The notes beneath the pieces are model-generated. The model saw only the letters and a list, made by a program, of their open reading frames with translations. It was not told the origin of the DNA and ran no database searches. 64,000 bases of DNA from DAITBA01 sp036824005 (GTDB lineage Bacteria > Pseudomonadota > Gammaproteobacteria > Burkholderiales > Rhodocyclaceae): the NCBI GenBank assembly GCA_036824005.1, contig DAITBA010000013.1, positions 1-64,000 of the forward strand. Reading direction: 5' to 3'. Every line of letters begins with the position of its first letter. Positions within the stretch are counted from its first letter, which is position 1. Shown here one piece after another: positions 49,865-60,956 of the stretch. The position numbers were made by a program, and so were the translations under genes.

Positions 49865-50875
49865 ATGGAACTGCGATTTGAAGTGCTGGACGATGCGTCC
49901 GGCGTGTTCGTGTACCCGGAGGAGAGGTTCGACGGTCTCGTCGAGAAATTCGACGAATTGCTGGATGCCCACCAGGCCGGCGGCCTCGCGGACAAGCCTT
50001 ACGTGACCGCGCTGGAGAAGCTCGTCGTCCGCGAACCGGAATTCATCGACGGCCACGCCCATCTCGCCTTCGCCTGGTACGAGCAAGGCAAGCCGAAGAA
50101 AGCGCTCGAGGCCGCCCTGACCGGCCTGGGCGTAGCCAACCGCCTGCTCCCCGAAGGTTTCGCCGGCCACATCGAACGGGGCCATCTGGAAAACCGCCCC
50201 TTCCTGCGCGCCCTGCATGGCGCCGTGCTGGCCCACATGCGGCTGCGCCGCCACCGCGAGGCGGTCGTGCTAATCAAAAAAATGCTGGCGTACAACCCGA
50301 ACGACAATCAGGGGATGCGCTACCTGCTCGGCTCGGAAGCGCTGCGCGCCGGCAATCACGATGAGGCACAAAAGGTCTTCGCCGCCGAAGCCGAGGGCTA
50401 CCCGCCCTATTTCTACGAACTTGCCCTGACCCACATCCTCAAGGGGGAATGGATTCCGGCCGCTACGGCATTGCGCCGCGGTTTCTGTGCCAACCCCTAC
50501 ATCGCCGAAATCCTGGGCGGCAATCCTCGGCCGCAGCCGCTGGCGATCTGGCATGGCAGCAATCTCGCAGAGCCGGAGACGGCCGTCCACTATGTCGAGA
50601 TGTACGGGGACCTGTGGCGGCGCCGCCCGGATGGCCTGGCGTTCGTGCGCTGGCTGTTCAATCACCCCAAAGTCATGACTGAGCGGGCTGCGTTCATGGA
50701 TTGCCGCGAAGCGCTACTGTGGGAACAGGAATACCAGGCGCGCACCACGATCCTGGATCGCGAGCGTAAGGTCCTAGCCGGCATCGACGACCGGCTTTCG
50801 GCCACCCTTGTCGTCAAACGCCAGGATCGCCGGGGCCGGGCGCTTTACCCCTGGATGATAGCGTTCGGTGTCTGA
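49865..50875 (+). CDS. TPR-containing protein
   Basis: 336 aa if started at ATG 49865, which stands 10 bases after AAGGAG; a TTG at 49844 would overlap the fic stop. Helical repeats resemble TPRs (GHAHLAFAWYEQGKPKKALE, HGAVLAHMRLRRHREAVV, LLGSEALRAGNHDEAQKVF). No signal peptide or catalytic motif. ST7-like TPR proteins have this layout. Its tight spacing to fic and to the HNH gene suggests one transcript. Function unknown. Confidence 0.7.
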   Translation: MELRFEVLDDASGVFVYPEERFDGLVEKFDELLDAHQAGGLADKPYVTALEKLVVREPEFIDGHAHLAFAWYEQGKPKKALEAALTGLGVANRLLPEGFAGHIERGHLENRPFLRALHGAVLAHMRLRRHREAVVLIKKMLAYNPNDNQGMRYLLGSEALRAGNHDEAQKVFAAEAEGYPPYFYELALTHILKGEWIPAATALRRGFCANPYIAEILGGNPRPQPLAIWHGSNLAEPETAVHYVEMYGDLWRRRPDGLAFVRWLFNHPKVMTERAAFMDCREALLWEQEYQARTTILDRERKVLAGIDDRLSATLVVKRQDRRGRALYPWMIAFGV

Positions 50876-50921
50876 ATCTCGCCTTCCGGGAAGGCTTTCC
50901 CCTCACAACGGAAATGCAATC

Positions 50922-51875
50922 ATGGAATCGATGGCACCAACACAGGCCACACCTTCGGACTGGTTACGGCGACTCGGCTCGCTGAACGTCGCCGTGACAT
51001 CAACCCGCGGTTTCGCCCCGCACAAGCCGCTATTGCTGCTCTGTGTAATGGACATGATCGAGGAAGGGGCATTGATCACCCCGTGGATTACGTACACGCC
51101 GGAACTGTTCTTCCGTTTTCAGTGCTACTGGCAGATTGTGTTCGATCGCCAACAAAACCGCCCGGACATGCGTATGCCGTTTCATGCCCTCGGCGGCGAG
51201 AAAGATCGCATATGGGAGCGATTCACCGAAGACGGGAGTCTTTCGCTGTCAAAGGAAACGACTCGACGATGCCGAATGGATGGCGGGCTCTGGCAGGCAC
51301 TGCATGACAGCAACTTCCGGCGCGATGCGCGACTCACCCTCATCGCAAGCTACTTCACGCCGGAAGAGCAGGTCGCGCTGTGCGCCCGGCTAAGCCTGCC
51401 CGAACCGACCACGTCCGAGATCGATGCCATTCGCCGCAGTGCCGAAACCTATCAGGCCAGCAAGAAGAAAGGTCGAGACGTTCGTTTTCGCAGCCAAGTG
51501 CTGCTGAATTACCGCTTCACCTGCGCACTGACCGGCTACTCGCTCAACACCGCGAAGGAAAACATGGTGGAAGCAGCGCACATCCACCAGCATGCTGTGA
51601 GTGGGAACGATGACCCCCGCAACGGCTTGGCATTGACTCCTGACGCGCACTGGATGTTCGACCGCGGGCTGTGGACCGCAATTCCTGCTGAGGATGCCTT
51701 CATCGTCATCGTGGCGAAGGATCAATTCACCGATACATCGCCAACCGGTCGCTCGCTGGCCGAATACCACGAAAAACCCCTGGTGTTCCCGCCGAGTTGC
51801 ACGTTTCGGCCTGATCCGAAGCACTTCGCATGGCACCGCGCGCATCGATTTCTGGGTACTACATGCAGCGTATAA
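50922..51875 (+). CDS. HNH endonuclease, putative restriction enzyme
   Basis: 317 aa from ATG 50922. A GTG at 50868 overlapping the preceding stop is an alternative start. The C-terminal HNH motif reads CALTGYSL, VEAAHIHQHAVSGNDDPRNG, LTPDAHWMFDRGLWT, with the His-Asn-His set in place. The N-terminal half (FAPHKPLLLLCVMDMIEEG, TPELFFRFQCYWQIV) matches the recognition part of putative HNH restriction nucleases. No methyltransferase is adjacent, so it may be a modification-dependent enzyme. Confidence 0.85.
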   Translation: MESMAPTQATPSDWLRRLGSLNVAVTSTRGFAPHKPLLLLCVMDMIEEGALITPWITYTPELFFRFQCYWQIVFDRQQNRPDMRMPFHALGGEKDRIWERFTEDGSLSLSKETTRRCRMDGGLWQALHDSNFRRDARLTLIASYFTPEEQVALCARLSLPEPTTSEIDAIRRSAETYQASKKKGRDVRFRSQVLLNYRFTCALTGYSLNTAKENMVEAAHIHQHAVSGNDDPRNGLALTPDAHWMFDRGLWTAIPAEDAFIVIVAKDQFTDTSPTGRSLAEYHEKPLVFPPSCTFRPDPKHFAWHRAHRFLGTTCSV

Positions 51876-51981
51876 CAGCAGCCTGAGTTTTCGGCGATGA
51901 CATATGCGTGCCCCATGAAGGCAGGAGGGGCGTAAGTTCGATGACTGGCATTTCGGCCAGCCCAGGCTTCGCGGCGGCGAA

Positions 51982-52244
51982 GTGCGACACCAGCCCATGC
52001 GCATCGGCGAGGCGCAGTCGAGAATCAAGCAGCGCATCGTCCGCGAGATCAGCATCGTGCCGGGCACGGTGCTGGTCCGCGAGTACGGCGACCGCGAGCA
52101 CCGGGTCACGGCCCTCGCCGACGGCGGCTTCGAGTACGAGGGGCGGCGCTTCAAGAGCCTGTCGGCGGCGGCCCGCCACATCACCGGCAGCCAGTGGTCC
52201 GGGCCGGTGTTCTTCGGCCTGGTCAAGTCGCAGCGGGAGAAGAA

Positions 52245-52248
<4 letters not shown>
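51982..52248 (+). CDS. DUF2924 protein, N-terminally truncated
   Basis: 88 aa, only the C-terminal half of a DUF2924 protein (usually about 150 aa): PGTVLVREYGDREHRVTAL, FEYEGRRFKSLSAAARHITG and WSGPVFFGL. The missing N-terminal part is not found in the other frames upstream. It overlaps the recombinase start by four bases (ATGA), the usual pairing in elements of this kind. Confidence 0.75.
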
Positions 52249-53608
<1,360 letters not shown>

Positions 53609-53612
<4 letters not shown>

Positions 53613-54082
53613 ACCGCACGCGAAAGGAGGTCGTTCCGGCTGGGAAACCCTTTGATCGCCGGCACCCGCTGGAGACGGGCGAGGTGCGCATCACCACCTT
53701 CGTGCCCCTGCAGTTCAAGCGGCGCGGCATCAAGAAGGTGGTTGTCGGTCCCGCCGGCGTCGACGAGCCGGTCAAAGTCAGCGACCCGAACCCGGCGATC
53801 TCGCCGAACCAGGATCCGGCTTTGCTGCGGGCGCTGGGCCGCGCCCTCCACTGGCGGCACCTCCTGGATACGGGTGCGGTTGCCGACACGGCCGAGATCG
53901 CCGAGCGGGAGGGGCTGCACAGGACCTTCGTCAACGACCACCTGCGCCTGGCGCTGCTCGCGCCCGACCTCGTGGAGGCCGCCCTCCGCGGGGCCTTGCC
54001 GCGAACGGTGACGCTGTTGGGCCTGCTACGAGACGGCATCCCGTTGTGCTGGCAGACGCAGCGGATGCGCATCTTCAGCTGA
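53609..54082 (+). CDS. Recombinase-associated helix-turn-helix protein
   Basis: 157 aa, overlapping the recombinase stop (ATGA). A basic N-terminal part (FVPLQFKRRGIKKVVVGP) is followed by a helix-turn-helix about 110-140 (DTAEIAEREGLHRTFVNDHLRLALLAPDLVEA, in two helices). Proteins of this form accompany DUF2924/recombinase pairs and may help target or regulate the recombinase. Confidence 0.7.
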
Positions 54083-54302
54083 ATTTCCGCACGGGATCGC
54101 CCGCGCGGACCGGCTCACGACTCAAACTGCCGGGCCGAAACCCGCGCCGTTGCTGGACCTCGTGCGAAGAGCGCTCTTCGCAGAAACAAAGAACGGAGAG
54201 CGCAGAGAGGGCGAAAACGGCGGGAAACCCGGCGAACCGGCCAGCGGCACTCTTCGCACCACCTGCCGAAACCGCGCCAGTGCTGGCGCACCGGCAGACA
54301 TG

Positions 54303-54331
54303 AAAAAGGCCAGAGCAACGTCTGGCCTTTG
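54303..54331 (-). terminator. Terminator of the tRNA-Ala gene
   Basis: On the minus strand AAAGGCCAGA-CGTTGC-TCTGGCCTTTTT: a 9-10-bp stem followed by a T run, six bases after the tRNA 3' end. A symmetrical A tract makes it usable from both sides. Confidence 0.88.
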
Positions 54332-54336
54332 GAAAA

Positions 54337-54412
<76 letters not shown>

Positions 54413-54449
54413 GAAACGAGCGGCGAAGTATACCAAAAAGCACGCTTCG

Positions 54450-55460
54450 CTAGGTTTCCTCGTCCTCGGCCGTTCCCGCGGCGGCGCGGCCCAGGCGGTC
54501 GTTCACCGCCAGCCACTCGTCACTCTGCGGTGGCGCTTCCACCAGGATGAGATTCACCTCCACGGCATCCAGCGCGCGCAGGTGGGCGTACAGATCGTGG
54601 GCGTAGCCAGCCACATCGGGGACAATGGCCTGCCACGTGACGCGATTGTGGAAGACGCGCCGCGCCTGTCGCGCCAGGACGGCGACATGCAGCCCCTGAT
54701 CGAGGCGGGATGCGATTTCTTCCGGCAGATCCGCCGCCGCCACCAGCCGCAGCGGGGTGTGTGGCGCGTAATGCGAGGGCAGGCTGCCGGACACGCGCGG
54801 CCCGGTGCCGTCGTCGACGGGCTGCATGAGTCGCGGCAGCCCCAGCACGTCGGCGATCTCCTGCGCCGTGATGGCGCCCGGGCGCAGCAGCGCCGGTACC
54901 GGCCGGGTCAGGTCGACGATGGTGGATTCGATGCCCACCGGGCAGGGTCCGCCGTCGAGAATAAGCGCGACACGATCGCCCAGCTCCTGGCGCACGTGGG
55001 CGGCGGTAGTTGGGCTGATGCGCCCGAAGCGGTTGGCTGAGGGCGCGGCGATGCCGCTGCCGAAGGCAACGAGCAGCTCGCGCGCCAGCGGATGGGCTGG
55101 CACGCGCAGCCCGACGGTATCCTGCCCGCCGGTGACGAGGTCGGACACGCGCGGCGAGCGCTTCAGAATCATGGTCAGCGGGCCGGGCCAGAACACCTCG
55201 GCAAGAAGAGCGGCCGCCGCGGGCACTTCGCGCGCCCAAATGTCGAAAGGCGTGTGCAGCGGCAAATGAACGATCAGAGGATGGTCGGCCGGCCGGCCCT
55301 TGGCGGCGAAGATCTTTGCCACGGCCGCCGCGTTCGCCGCGTCGGCGCCCAGGCCATAGACCGTCTCGGTGGGAAAGGCGACCAGCTCGCCGGCACGCAG
55401 AAGGGCGACCGCGCGCTCGATGTCGACCGAGCCAGCACCCCGGGATTGCTGCGAGGACAT
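54450..55460 (-). CDS. tsaC: Threonylcarbamoyl-AMP synthase (Sua5/YrdC family)
   Basis: 336 aa, the long Sua5 form. The YrdC domain (about 10-205) includes GELVAFPTETVYGLGADA, KIFAAKGRPADHPL and VGLRVPAHPLAR. A C-terminal Sua5 domain (about 225-330; SGSLPSHYAPHTPLRLV) follows. It makes threonylcarbamoyl-AMP for the t6A modification of ANN-decoding tRNAs. Convergent with nothing close; the tRNA-Ala gene lies 37 bp past its stop. Confidence 0.93.
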   Translation of the reverse strand: MSSQQSRGAGSVDIERAVALLRAGELVAFPTETVYGLGADAANAAAVAKIFAAKGRPADHPLIVHLPLHTPFDIWAREVPAAAALLAEVFWPGPLTMILKRSPRVSDLVTGGQDTVGLRVPAHPLARELLVAFGSGIAAPSANRFGRISPTTAAHVRQELGDRVALILDGGPCPVGIESTIVDLTRPVPALLRPGAITAQEIADVLGLPRLMQPVDDGTGPRVSGSLPSHYAPHTPLRLVAAADLPEEIASRLDQGLHVAVLARQARRVFHNRVTWQAIVPDVAGYAHDLYAHLRALDAVEVNLILVEAPPQSDEWLAVNDRLGRAAAGTAEDEET

Positions 55461-55487
55461 GGTGAGCCCCGGGGAGCCGCGTCGCGG

Positions 55488-56384
55488 CTAGAGCGACCGG
55501 CCGGTGAGCAGCCGGTACGCTTCCCGGTACTTCTCGGTCGTCTTCGCCAGCACGTCGGCGGGCAGATGCGGCGCCGGCGGCTTCTTGTCCCAGCCCTGAC
55601 GCTCCAGCCAGTCGCGCACGAACTGCTTGTCGAAGCTCGGCGGGCTCATGCCCGGCGCATACTGGTCAGCCGGCCAGAAGCGCGACGAATCCGGCGTCAG
55701 CGCCTCGTCGATGAGATAGAGCTTGCCGGCGGCGTCGGTGCCGAATTCGAACTTGGTGTCGGCAATGATGATGCCATGGCCGGCGGCGAAGTTTGCCGCC
55801 TCGGTGTACAGGCGCAGCGTCGCATCGCGCACCTGCGCCGCCACGCTGGCGCCGACCAGCTTCTCGGCCTCGGCGTAGGAGATGTTTTCGTCATGGGCGC
55901 CGATGGCTGCCTTGGTCGAGGGCGTGAACAACGCCTGCGGCAGCTTGTCGGCCTCGCGCAGGCCGGCCGGCAGCGGGATGCTGCACACGGCGCCAGTCTT
56001 CTGGTAGTCCTTCCAGCCCGAGCCGATGATATAGCCGCGGGCGATGGCCTCGATGGACAGCGGCTTCAGGCGCCGCACGACCATGGCTCGGCCGGCCACC
56101 TGGCCGCGCTCCGCTTCCGTGGCAACGACCGACTCGGGCGCGATGCCGGTGAGATGGTTGGCGATGACATGGCCGAGCTTCTCGAACCAGAAGAACGACA
56201 GCGCAGTGAGCACTTGCCCCTTGCCCGGCACCGGGTCCGGCAGCACGACGTCGAAGGCGGACAGCCGGTCGCTCTGGATGACCAGCAGCTTGTCGTCGCC
56301 CACGGCGTAGATATCGCGCACCTTGCCGCGATGCAGCAGCGGCAGGCTGGTGAGACTCGATTCGAACAGTACCGACGCGCTCAT
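55488..56384 (-). CDS. purC: SAICAR synthetase
   Basis: 298 aa from ATG 56384, eight bases after the purE stop; in-frame codons further up lie inside purE in another reading frame. It joins CAIR and aspartate using ATP. Signature segments: LLHRGKVRDIYAVGDDKLL, RLSAFDVVLPDPVPGKG, ARGYIIGSGWKDYQKTG and IIADTKFEFG. Monofunctional, about 300 aa as in many proteobacteria of the longer PurC group. Confidence 0.95.
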   Translation of the reverse strand: MSASVLFESSLTSLPLLHRGKVRDIYAVGDDKLLVIQSDRLSAFDVVLPDPVPGKGQVLTALSFFWFEKLGHVIANHLTGIAPESVVATEAERGQVAGRAMVVRRLKPLSIEAIARGYIIGSGWKDYQKTGAVCSIPLPAGLREADKLPQALFTPSTKAAIGAHDENISYAEAEKLVGASVAAQVRDATLRLYTEAANFAAGHGIIIADTKFEFGTDAAGKLYLIDEALTPDSSRFWPADQYAPGMSPPSFDKQFVRDWLERQGWDKKPPAPHLPADVLAKTTEKYREAYRLLTGRSL

Positions 56385-56392
56385 GGTCCGTC

Positions 56393-56884
56393 TCACTCCG
56401 GCAGCACCGTCGCCGCCACGGCGTCGGCCTGGGCCTTGCGGAAGTCCTTGAGGCGCTGGGCAAGCCCGGCGTCCTCGCGCGCCAGCATAGCCACCGCGAA
56501 CAACGCCGCGTTGCCGGCTCCGGCTTCGCCGATGGCGAAAGTGGCGACGGGGATGCCCTTGGGCATCTGGACGATGGACAGCAGCGAGTCCAGCCCCTGG
56601 AGATGCTTCGAGGGCATGGGTACGCCCAGCACCGGCAGCGTCGTCTTGGCCGCAACGACGCCGGCGAGGTGGGCCGCGCCCCCGGCACCGGCGATGAAGC
56701 AACAGGCGCCGCGCGCCTCCATGTCCGCCACCCAGCGCTCCAGCAGCTCCGGCGTGCGATGGGCCGAGAGCGCCCGCGCCTCGCAGGCGACGCCGAAGTC
56801 CTTGAGCTGCTTGGCCGCCTCGCGCATCACCTCCCAGTCGCTCTTGCTGCCCATCACGATTCCCACCAGTGCCTGCTTGCTCAT
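56393..56884 (-). CDS. purE: N5-CAIR mutase
   Basis: 163 aa. VGIVMGSKSDWEVMREAA, LSAHRTPELLERW (catalytic His), FIAGAGGAAHLAGVVAAKT and LPVLGVPMPS form the PurE class I active site. It works one step before PurC and shares its operon. PurK, the usual partner that makes N5-CAIR, is not in the window. Confidence 0.96.
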   Translation of the reverse strand: MSKQALVGIVMGSKSDWEVMREAAKQLKDFGVACEARALSAHRTPELLERWVADMEARGACCFIAGAGGAAHLAGVVAAKTTLPVLGVPMPSKHLQGLDSLLSIVQMPKGIPVATFAIGEAGAGNAALFAVAMLAREDAGLAQRLKDFRKAQADAVAATVLPE

Positions 56885-56920
56885 TGCATACCTCGCTGAA
56901 CCATCCCTTACAAATCAACT

Positions 56921-57002
56921 CACCACCAAGGACACCAAGAACACCAAGGAATTTCGAATCTTCCGGTTACGAGTCGGGGCTTCTTCGTATCCTTGGTGGT
57001 GC
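56921..57002. repeat. CACCAAG-type inverted repeat between purE and folD
   Basis: CACCACCAAGGACACCAAGA on the left, ATCCTTGGTGGTG on the right, with AATTTCGAATCTTCCGG inside. Same family as 34231-34349 and the lpdA copy. Confidence 0.85.
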
Positions 57003-57034
57003 AGACGGGTTTTCGTGACCACTCGGCGGCCGCG

Positions 57035-57901
<867 letters not shown>

Positions 57902-57972
57902 GGCGGCACCTGTTGCGGAAAACGCGCGATTCTACCACCGGCCGCGACGCCGGCCCATGGCCGGCAACGTCA

Positions 57973-58602
57973 TCAGACGTCGGAGGCCTGGGGCTCGTGC
58001 CGCGATCTTGCCTCGGCGGCGCGGCCGGCCTCGAAGGCGCGGCGATTTAGCTCGGCCAGTTGCGGTTTGCGCGTTTGGAAGCGTTGCATGACCGACTCGA
58101 GCAGCACCTCGGGCGCGAACGGCAGGTGATCGGCGATGGCGCCGAGCATGACCGTGTTTCCCAGGCGCAGGTCGCCCAACTCCAGGGCGATGGCATTGGC
58201 ATCGAAGGCATGGACTTCGACACCCAGTGCGCGCATCTGGGCCACCGGGTCGGCCGGGTACTCGAACAGCCCACCCGTGACCACCGGCGGCACGAAGCGG
58301 GCAGAGTTCACCAATGCCAGCCCGCCCGGCTTGAGATAGTTCGCCCAACGCAGCGCCTCGGCGGCTTCGAATCCAACCAGCAGGTCAGCGGTGCCCGGCG
58401 CAATCTGGGGGCTGAGCACGCGCGGGCCGAAGCGCAGGTGAGAGGAGACGACGCCGCCGCGTTGGGCCATGCCGGCGACCTCGGTCTTCTTCACGTCGTG
58501 GCCGAGGGCGATGGCCGCCTGGGCAAGGATTTCGGTCGCCGTCATGACGCCCTGGCCGCCGATGCCGACGACGAGGATGTTGGTGATCTGGTTGTTGGTC
58601 AC
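57973..58602 (-). CDS. iorB: Indolepyruvate:ferredoxin oxidoreductase, beta subunit
   Basis: 209 aa. The gamma-type domain of 2-oxoacid:ferredoxin oxidoreductases: ILVVGIGGQGVMTATEILAQ, SHLRFGPRVLSPQIAPG and LLVGFEAAEALRW. It pairs with IorA to oxidise aryl pyruvates to aryl-acetyl-CoA with ferredoxin as acceptor. Encoded 92 bp downstream of iorA, with a short inverted repeat between them. Confidence 0.94.
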   Translation of the reverse strand: MTNNQITNILVVGIGGQGVMTATEILAQAAIALGHDVKKTEVAGMAQRGGVVSSHLRFGPRVLSPQIAPGTADLLVGFEAAEALRWANYLKPGGLALVNSARFVPPVVTGGLFEYPADPVAQMRALGVEVHAFDANAIALELGDLRLGNTVMLGAIADHLPFAPEVLLESVMQRFQTRKPQLAELNRRAFEAGRAAEARSRHEPQASDV

Positions 58603-58608
58603 GAGAAA

Positions 58609-58683
58609 ACCTCACCACAGAGGCACAGCGGCACAGAGGAAGTCACAGAGAAGAAAGCCTCTGTGTCTTCGTGTCCGTGCGTC
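58609..58683. repeat. CACAGAGG-type inverted repeat between iorA and iorB
   Basis: CTCACCACAGAGGCACAG, GGCACAGAGG on the left and CCTCTGTGTCTTCGTGTCC on the right. A second kind of intergenic repeat, with the same layout as the CACCAAG type (short tandem units facing each other). It lies inside an operon and so may shape message ends or stability. Confidence 0.75.
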
Positions 58684-58694
58684 GCCCCGCATTT

Positions 58695-60560
58695 TCAAAT
58701 CGGCTTCACGAACGCCACCGCCTTGAACGGCTCAGCGTGCACGATGGCTTCCGGTGCGCAGGGCTGGACGCACAGGCCGCAGCCGGTGCAGGCGGCGGTC
58801 TCGATACGCACGAAAGCCAGCTCCACCTCCTTGCCGCTCGCCTTCACCACCTTGTCGCGCCGGGTGACGTGGATCGCCGGGCAGCCCACCTCAAGGCAAT
58901 TGCCGCAGCCGGTGCACTTGTCGTCGATGACGCGGTAAGGCGCCTGCTTCTCGTAGTCGTCGATGAGCACGCACGGCCGGTCGGTGATGATGACCGACGG
59001 CTCCTCGATCTTGGTTTCCTCGCGCAGCGCCTTGAACAGCACCGGCAACTGGTAGGGATCGACGACACGGATGCGCTCCGGTTTCACGCCTAGCGCCTCG
59101 CACAGCTTGGGAAAATCCACCCGCGGCGCCGGGTCGCCGTAGATGTCGCGGCCAGTGCCGGGATTGTCCTGTCCGCCGGTCATGCCGACGGCACGGTTGT
59201 CGAGGATGAGTACGGTGACGTTGCCGCGGTTGTAGGTGATGTCCAGCAGGCCCTGCATGCCCATGTGCATGAAGGTGGAATCGCCGATGACGGCGACGAT
59301 CTTCTTGTTCGCGTCCGCGGCGCCCCGTCCCTTGTCCATGCCCAACGCGATGCCCATGGACGCGCCCATGCAAATGGTGGAATCGAGCGCGTTCCAGGGA
59401 TGCCCCGCCCCCAGTGTGTAGCAGCCGATGTCGCCGGAAATCTGGATGTTCCTGAACTGCGACAGCGTGTAATAGACGCCCAGGTGGGGACAGGCGACGC
59501 ACATGGTGGGCGGGCGCGGGAACACCTGCTGCGCGGGGACCTTCGCCACCTCGGGCAGCGACTCACCGAGCAGCCGGGCCACGGCCGGACGCAGCAATTC
59601 AGGTGCCAGCTCGCCCACCCGCGGCAAGGCATCCTTGCCATGCACGGCGATGCCAGCGGCGCGCAGCTCAATCTCCAGCAGCGGCTCGGTTTCCTCAACC
59701 ACCACCACCTGCTCCGCTTGGCCGGCGAGCCGACGCGCCAGCTCCAGCGGCGCCGGATAACTGAAGCCGAGCTTGAGCACCGGCGCGTCGGGGAAGGATT
59801 CGCGCACATGCATGTAGGCCGGCCCAGAGGTGATGAAGCCGATGCGCCGGTCGCTGCCGGCTTCCAGAACGTTGAAGAGCGAGGATTCGGCCAGCTCACG
59901 CAGCTTCGCCTCGCGCTCGTACATCATGGCCAGCCGAGGCTTGGCGTTGCCCGGCACCATGACCCAGCGGCGCGGATCGCGGGCGAAGCCGGCCACCGCA
60001 TGAGCCTCGCGCTCGCCCACGGTGACCAGCGCCTTGACGTGGCAGATACGCGTGGTCAGGCGCAGGATCACCGGCACCTGAAACTGCTCCGACAGCTCGA
60101 AGGCGTAGCGCGCCATGGCATACGCTTCCTGCGAGTCCGCAGGCTCGAGCAGCGGAACATGGGCGAAGCGCCCCCAGAAGCGCGAGTCCTGCTCGTTCTG
60201 GGAGGAGGACATGCCGACGTCGTCGGCGATGGCGATCACCAGGCCGCCGGATACGCCGGTCAATGTCAACGTCATGAGCGCGTCGGAGGCGACATTCATG
60301 CCCACGTGCTTCATGGCGCAGAACGCCCGCGAGCCGGCCATGGAGGCGCCGATCGCCACTTCCAGCGACACCTTCTCGTTGACCGACCACTCTGTGTACA
60401 GGTCGGGATAGGCAGACAGCGCCTCGAGGATCTCGGTGGAGGGCGTGCCCGGATAGGCCGCAGCCACCCGCGTGCCCGCCTCCCACGCGGCGCGCGCGAC
60501 GGCTTCGTTGCCCGACAGTAGCAGCCGGCTTTGGGCCGGCGCCGGCATTACGGCTGCCAT
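58695..60560 (-). CDS. iorA: Indolepyruvate:ferredoxin oxidoreductase, alpha subunit
   Basis: 621 aa. Order: pyrimidine-binding domain (AAYPGTPSTEILEAL), transketolase C-like middle, ThDP-binding domain (GDIGCYTLGAGHPWNALD, VIGDSTFMHMGMQGLLD), and a C-terminal ferredoxin part with two 4Fe-4S sets (CTGCGNCLEVGCPAI and CTGCGLCVQPC). Oxygen-sensitive enzyme of aromatic amino acid or phenylpropanoid breakdown. An FNR-type box lies 63 bp before its start. Confidence 0.96.
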   Translation of the reverse strand: MAAVMPAPAQSRLLLSGNEAVARAAWEAGTRVAAAYPGTPSTEILEALSAYPDLYTEWSVNEKVSLEVAIGASMAGSRAFCAMKHVGMNVASDALMTLTLTGVSGGLVIAIADDVGMSSSQNEQDSRFWGRFAHVPLLEPADSQEAYAMARYAFELSEQFQVPVILRLTTRICHVKALVTVGEREAHAVAGFARDPRRWVMVPGNAKPRLAMMYEREAKLRELAESSLFNVLEAGSDRRIGFITSGPAYMHVRESFPDAPVLKLGFSYPAPLELARRLAGQAEQVVVVEETEPLLEIELRAAGIAVHGKDALPRVGELAPELLRPAVARLLGESLPEVAKVPAQQVFPRPPTMCVACPHLGVYYTLSQFRNIQISGDIGCYTLGAGHPWNALDSTICMGASMGIALGMDKGRGAADANKKIVAVIGDSTFMHMGMQGLLDITYNRGNVTVLILDNRAVGMTGGQDNPGTGRDIYGDPAPRVDFPKLCEALGVKPERIRVVDPYQLPVLFKALREETKIEEPSVIITDRPCVLIDDYEKQAPYRVIDDKCTGCGNCLEVGCPAIHVTRRDKVVKASGKEVELAFVRIETAACTGCGLCVQPCAPEAIVHAEPFKAVAFVKPI

Positions 60561-60622
60561 TTGTCCTCCCGAGGTTCTCTGTCCAAAGACAGCAAAATTA
60601 GTGCGCGCGCACCTGCGGACCC

Positions 60623-60636
60623 TTGATACAGGTCAA
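60623..60636 (-). promoter_or_regulatory. FNR/Anr-type box upstream of iorA
   Basis: TTGACCTGTATCAA on the minus strand, 9 of 10 matches to TTGAT-N4-ATCAA. If centred at -41.5, a -10-like TAATTT falls exactly at -12 to -7, which is the class II FNR layout. It would switch on the oxygen-sensitive enzyme under low oxygen. Confidence 0.65.
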
Positions 60637-60956
60637 CAGGAGCCGCCCGACTTGCCCCCGCCCGCTCCTACGCATCCGGATACGCCCTCGGCGCGTACTA
60701 CGTCGGTTCGCAGTGGACAGCCAGCGCGGCTCTATTCGCCCCCGCCTGTTCTAAAACAGAGGAATCGCACCTCTAAAGGCCGCTCTTGCAAAGGCATGAG
60801 GGTTTTGCAGTAAACGCGTATCATCACGCATCATCCCAGCCGGGCGCAATGCGCTGGCGGCCGGTCGCCCGAGCGGCTCGCGCAACGGTGACGCGGACAG
60901 GTAGGGCTGCATCGACTTGACGAGCGGGTATTGCGATTTCTGACTACTATTTGAGC
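60637..60956. other. Divergent intergenic region
   Basis: About 320 bp between the iorA promoter and the FecR-like gene. No gene recognised. Confidence 0.5.

Noticed and set aside
54165..54290. Purine-rich stretch resembling the CACAGAGG repeat family
   Set aside because: The opposing arm is missing, so I could not show an inverted repeat.
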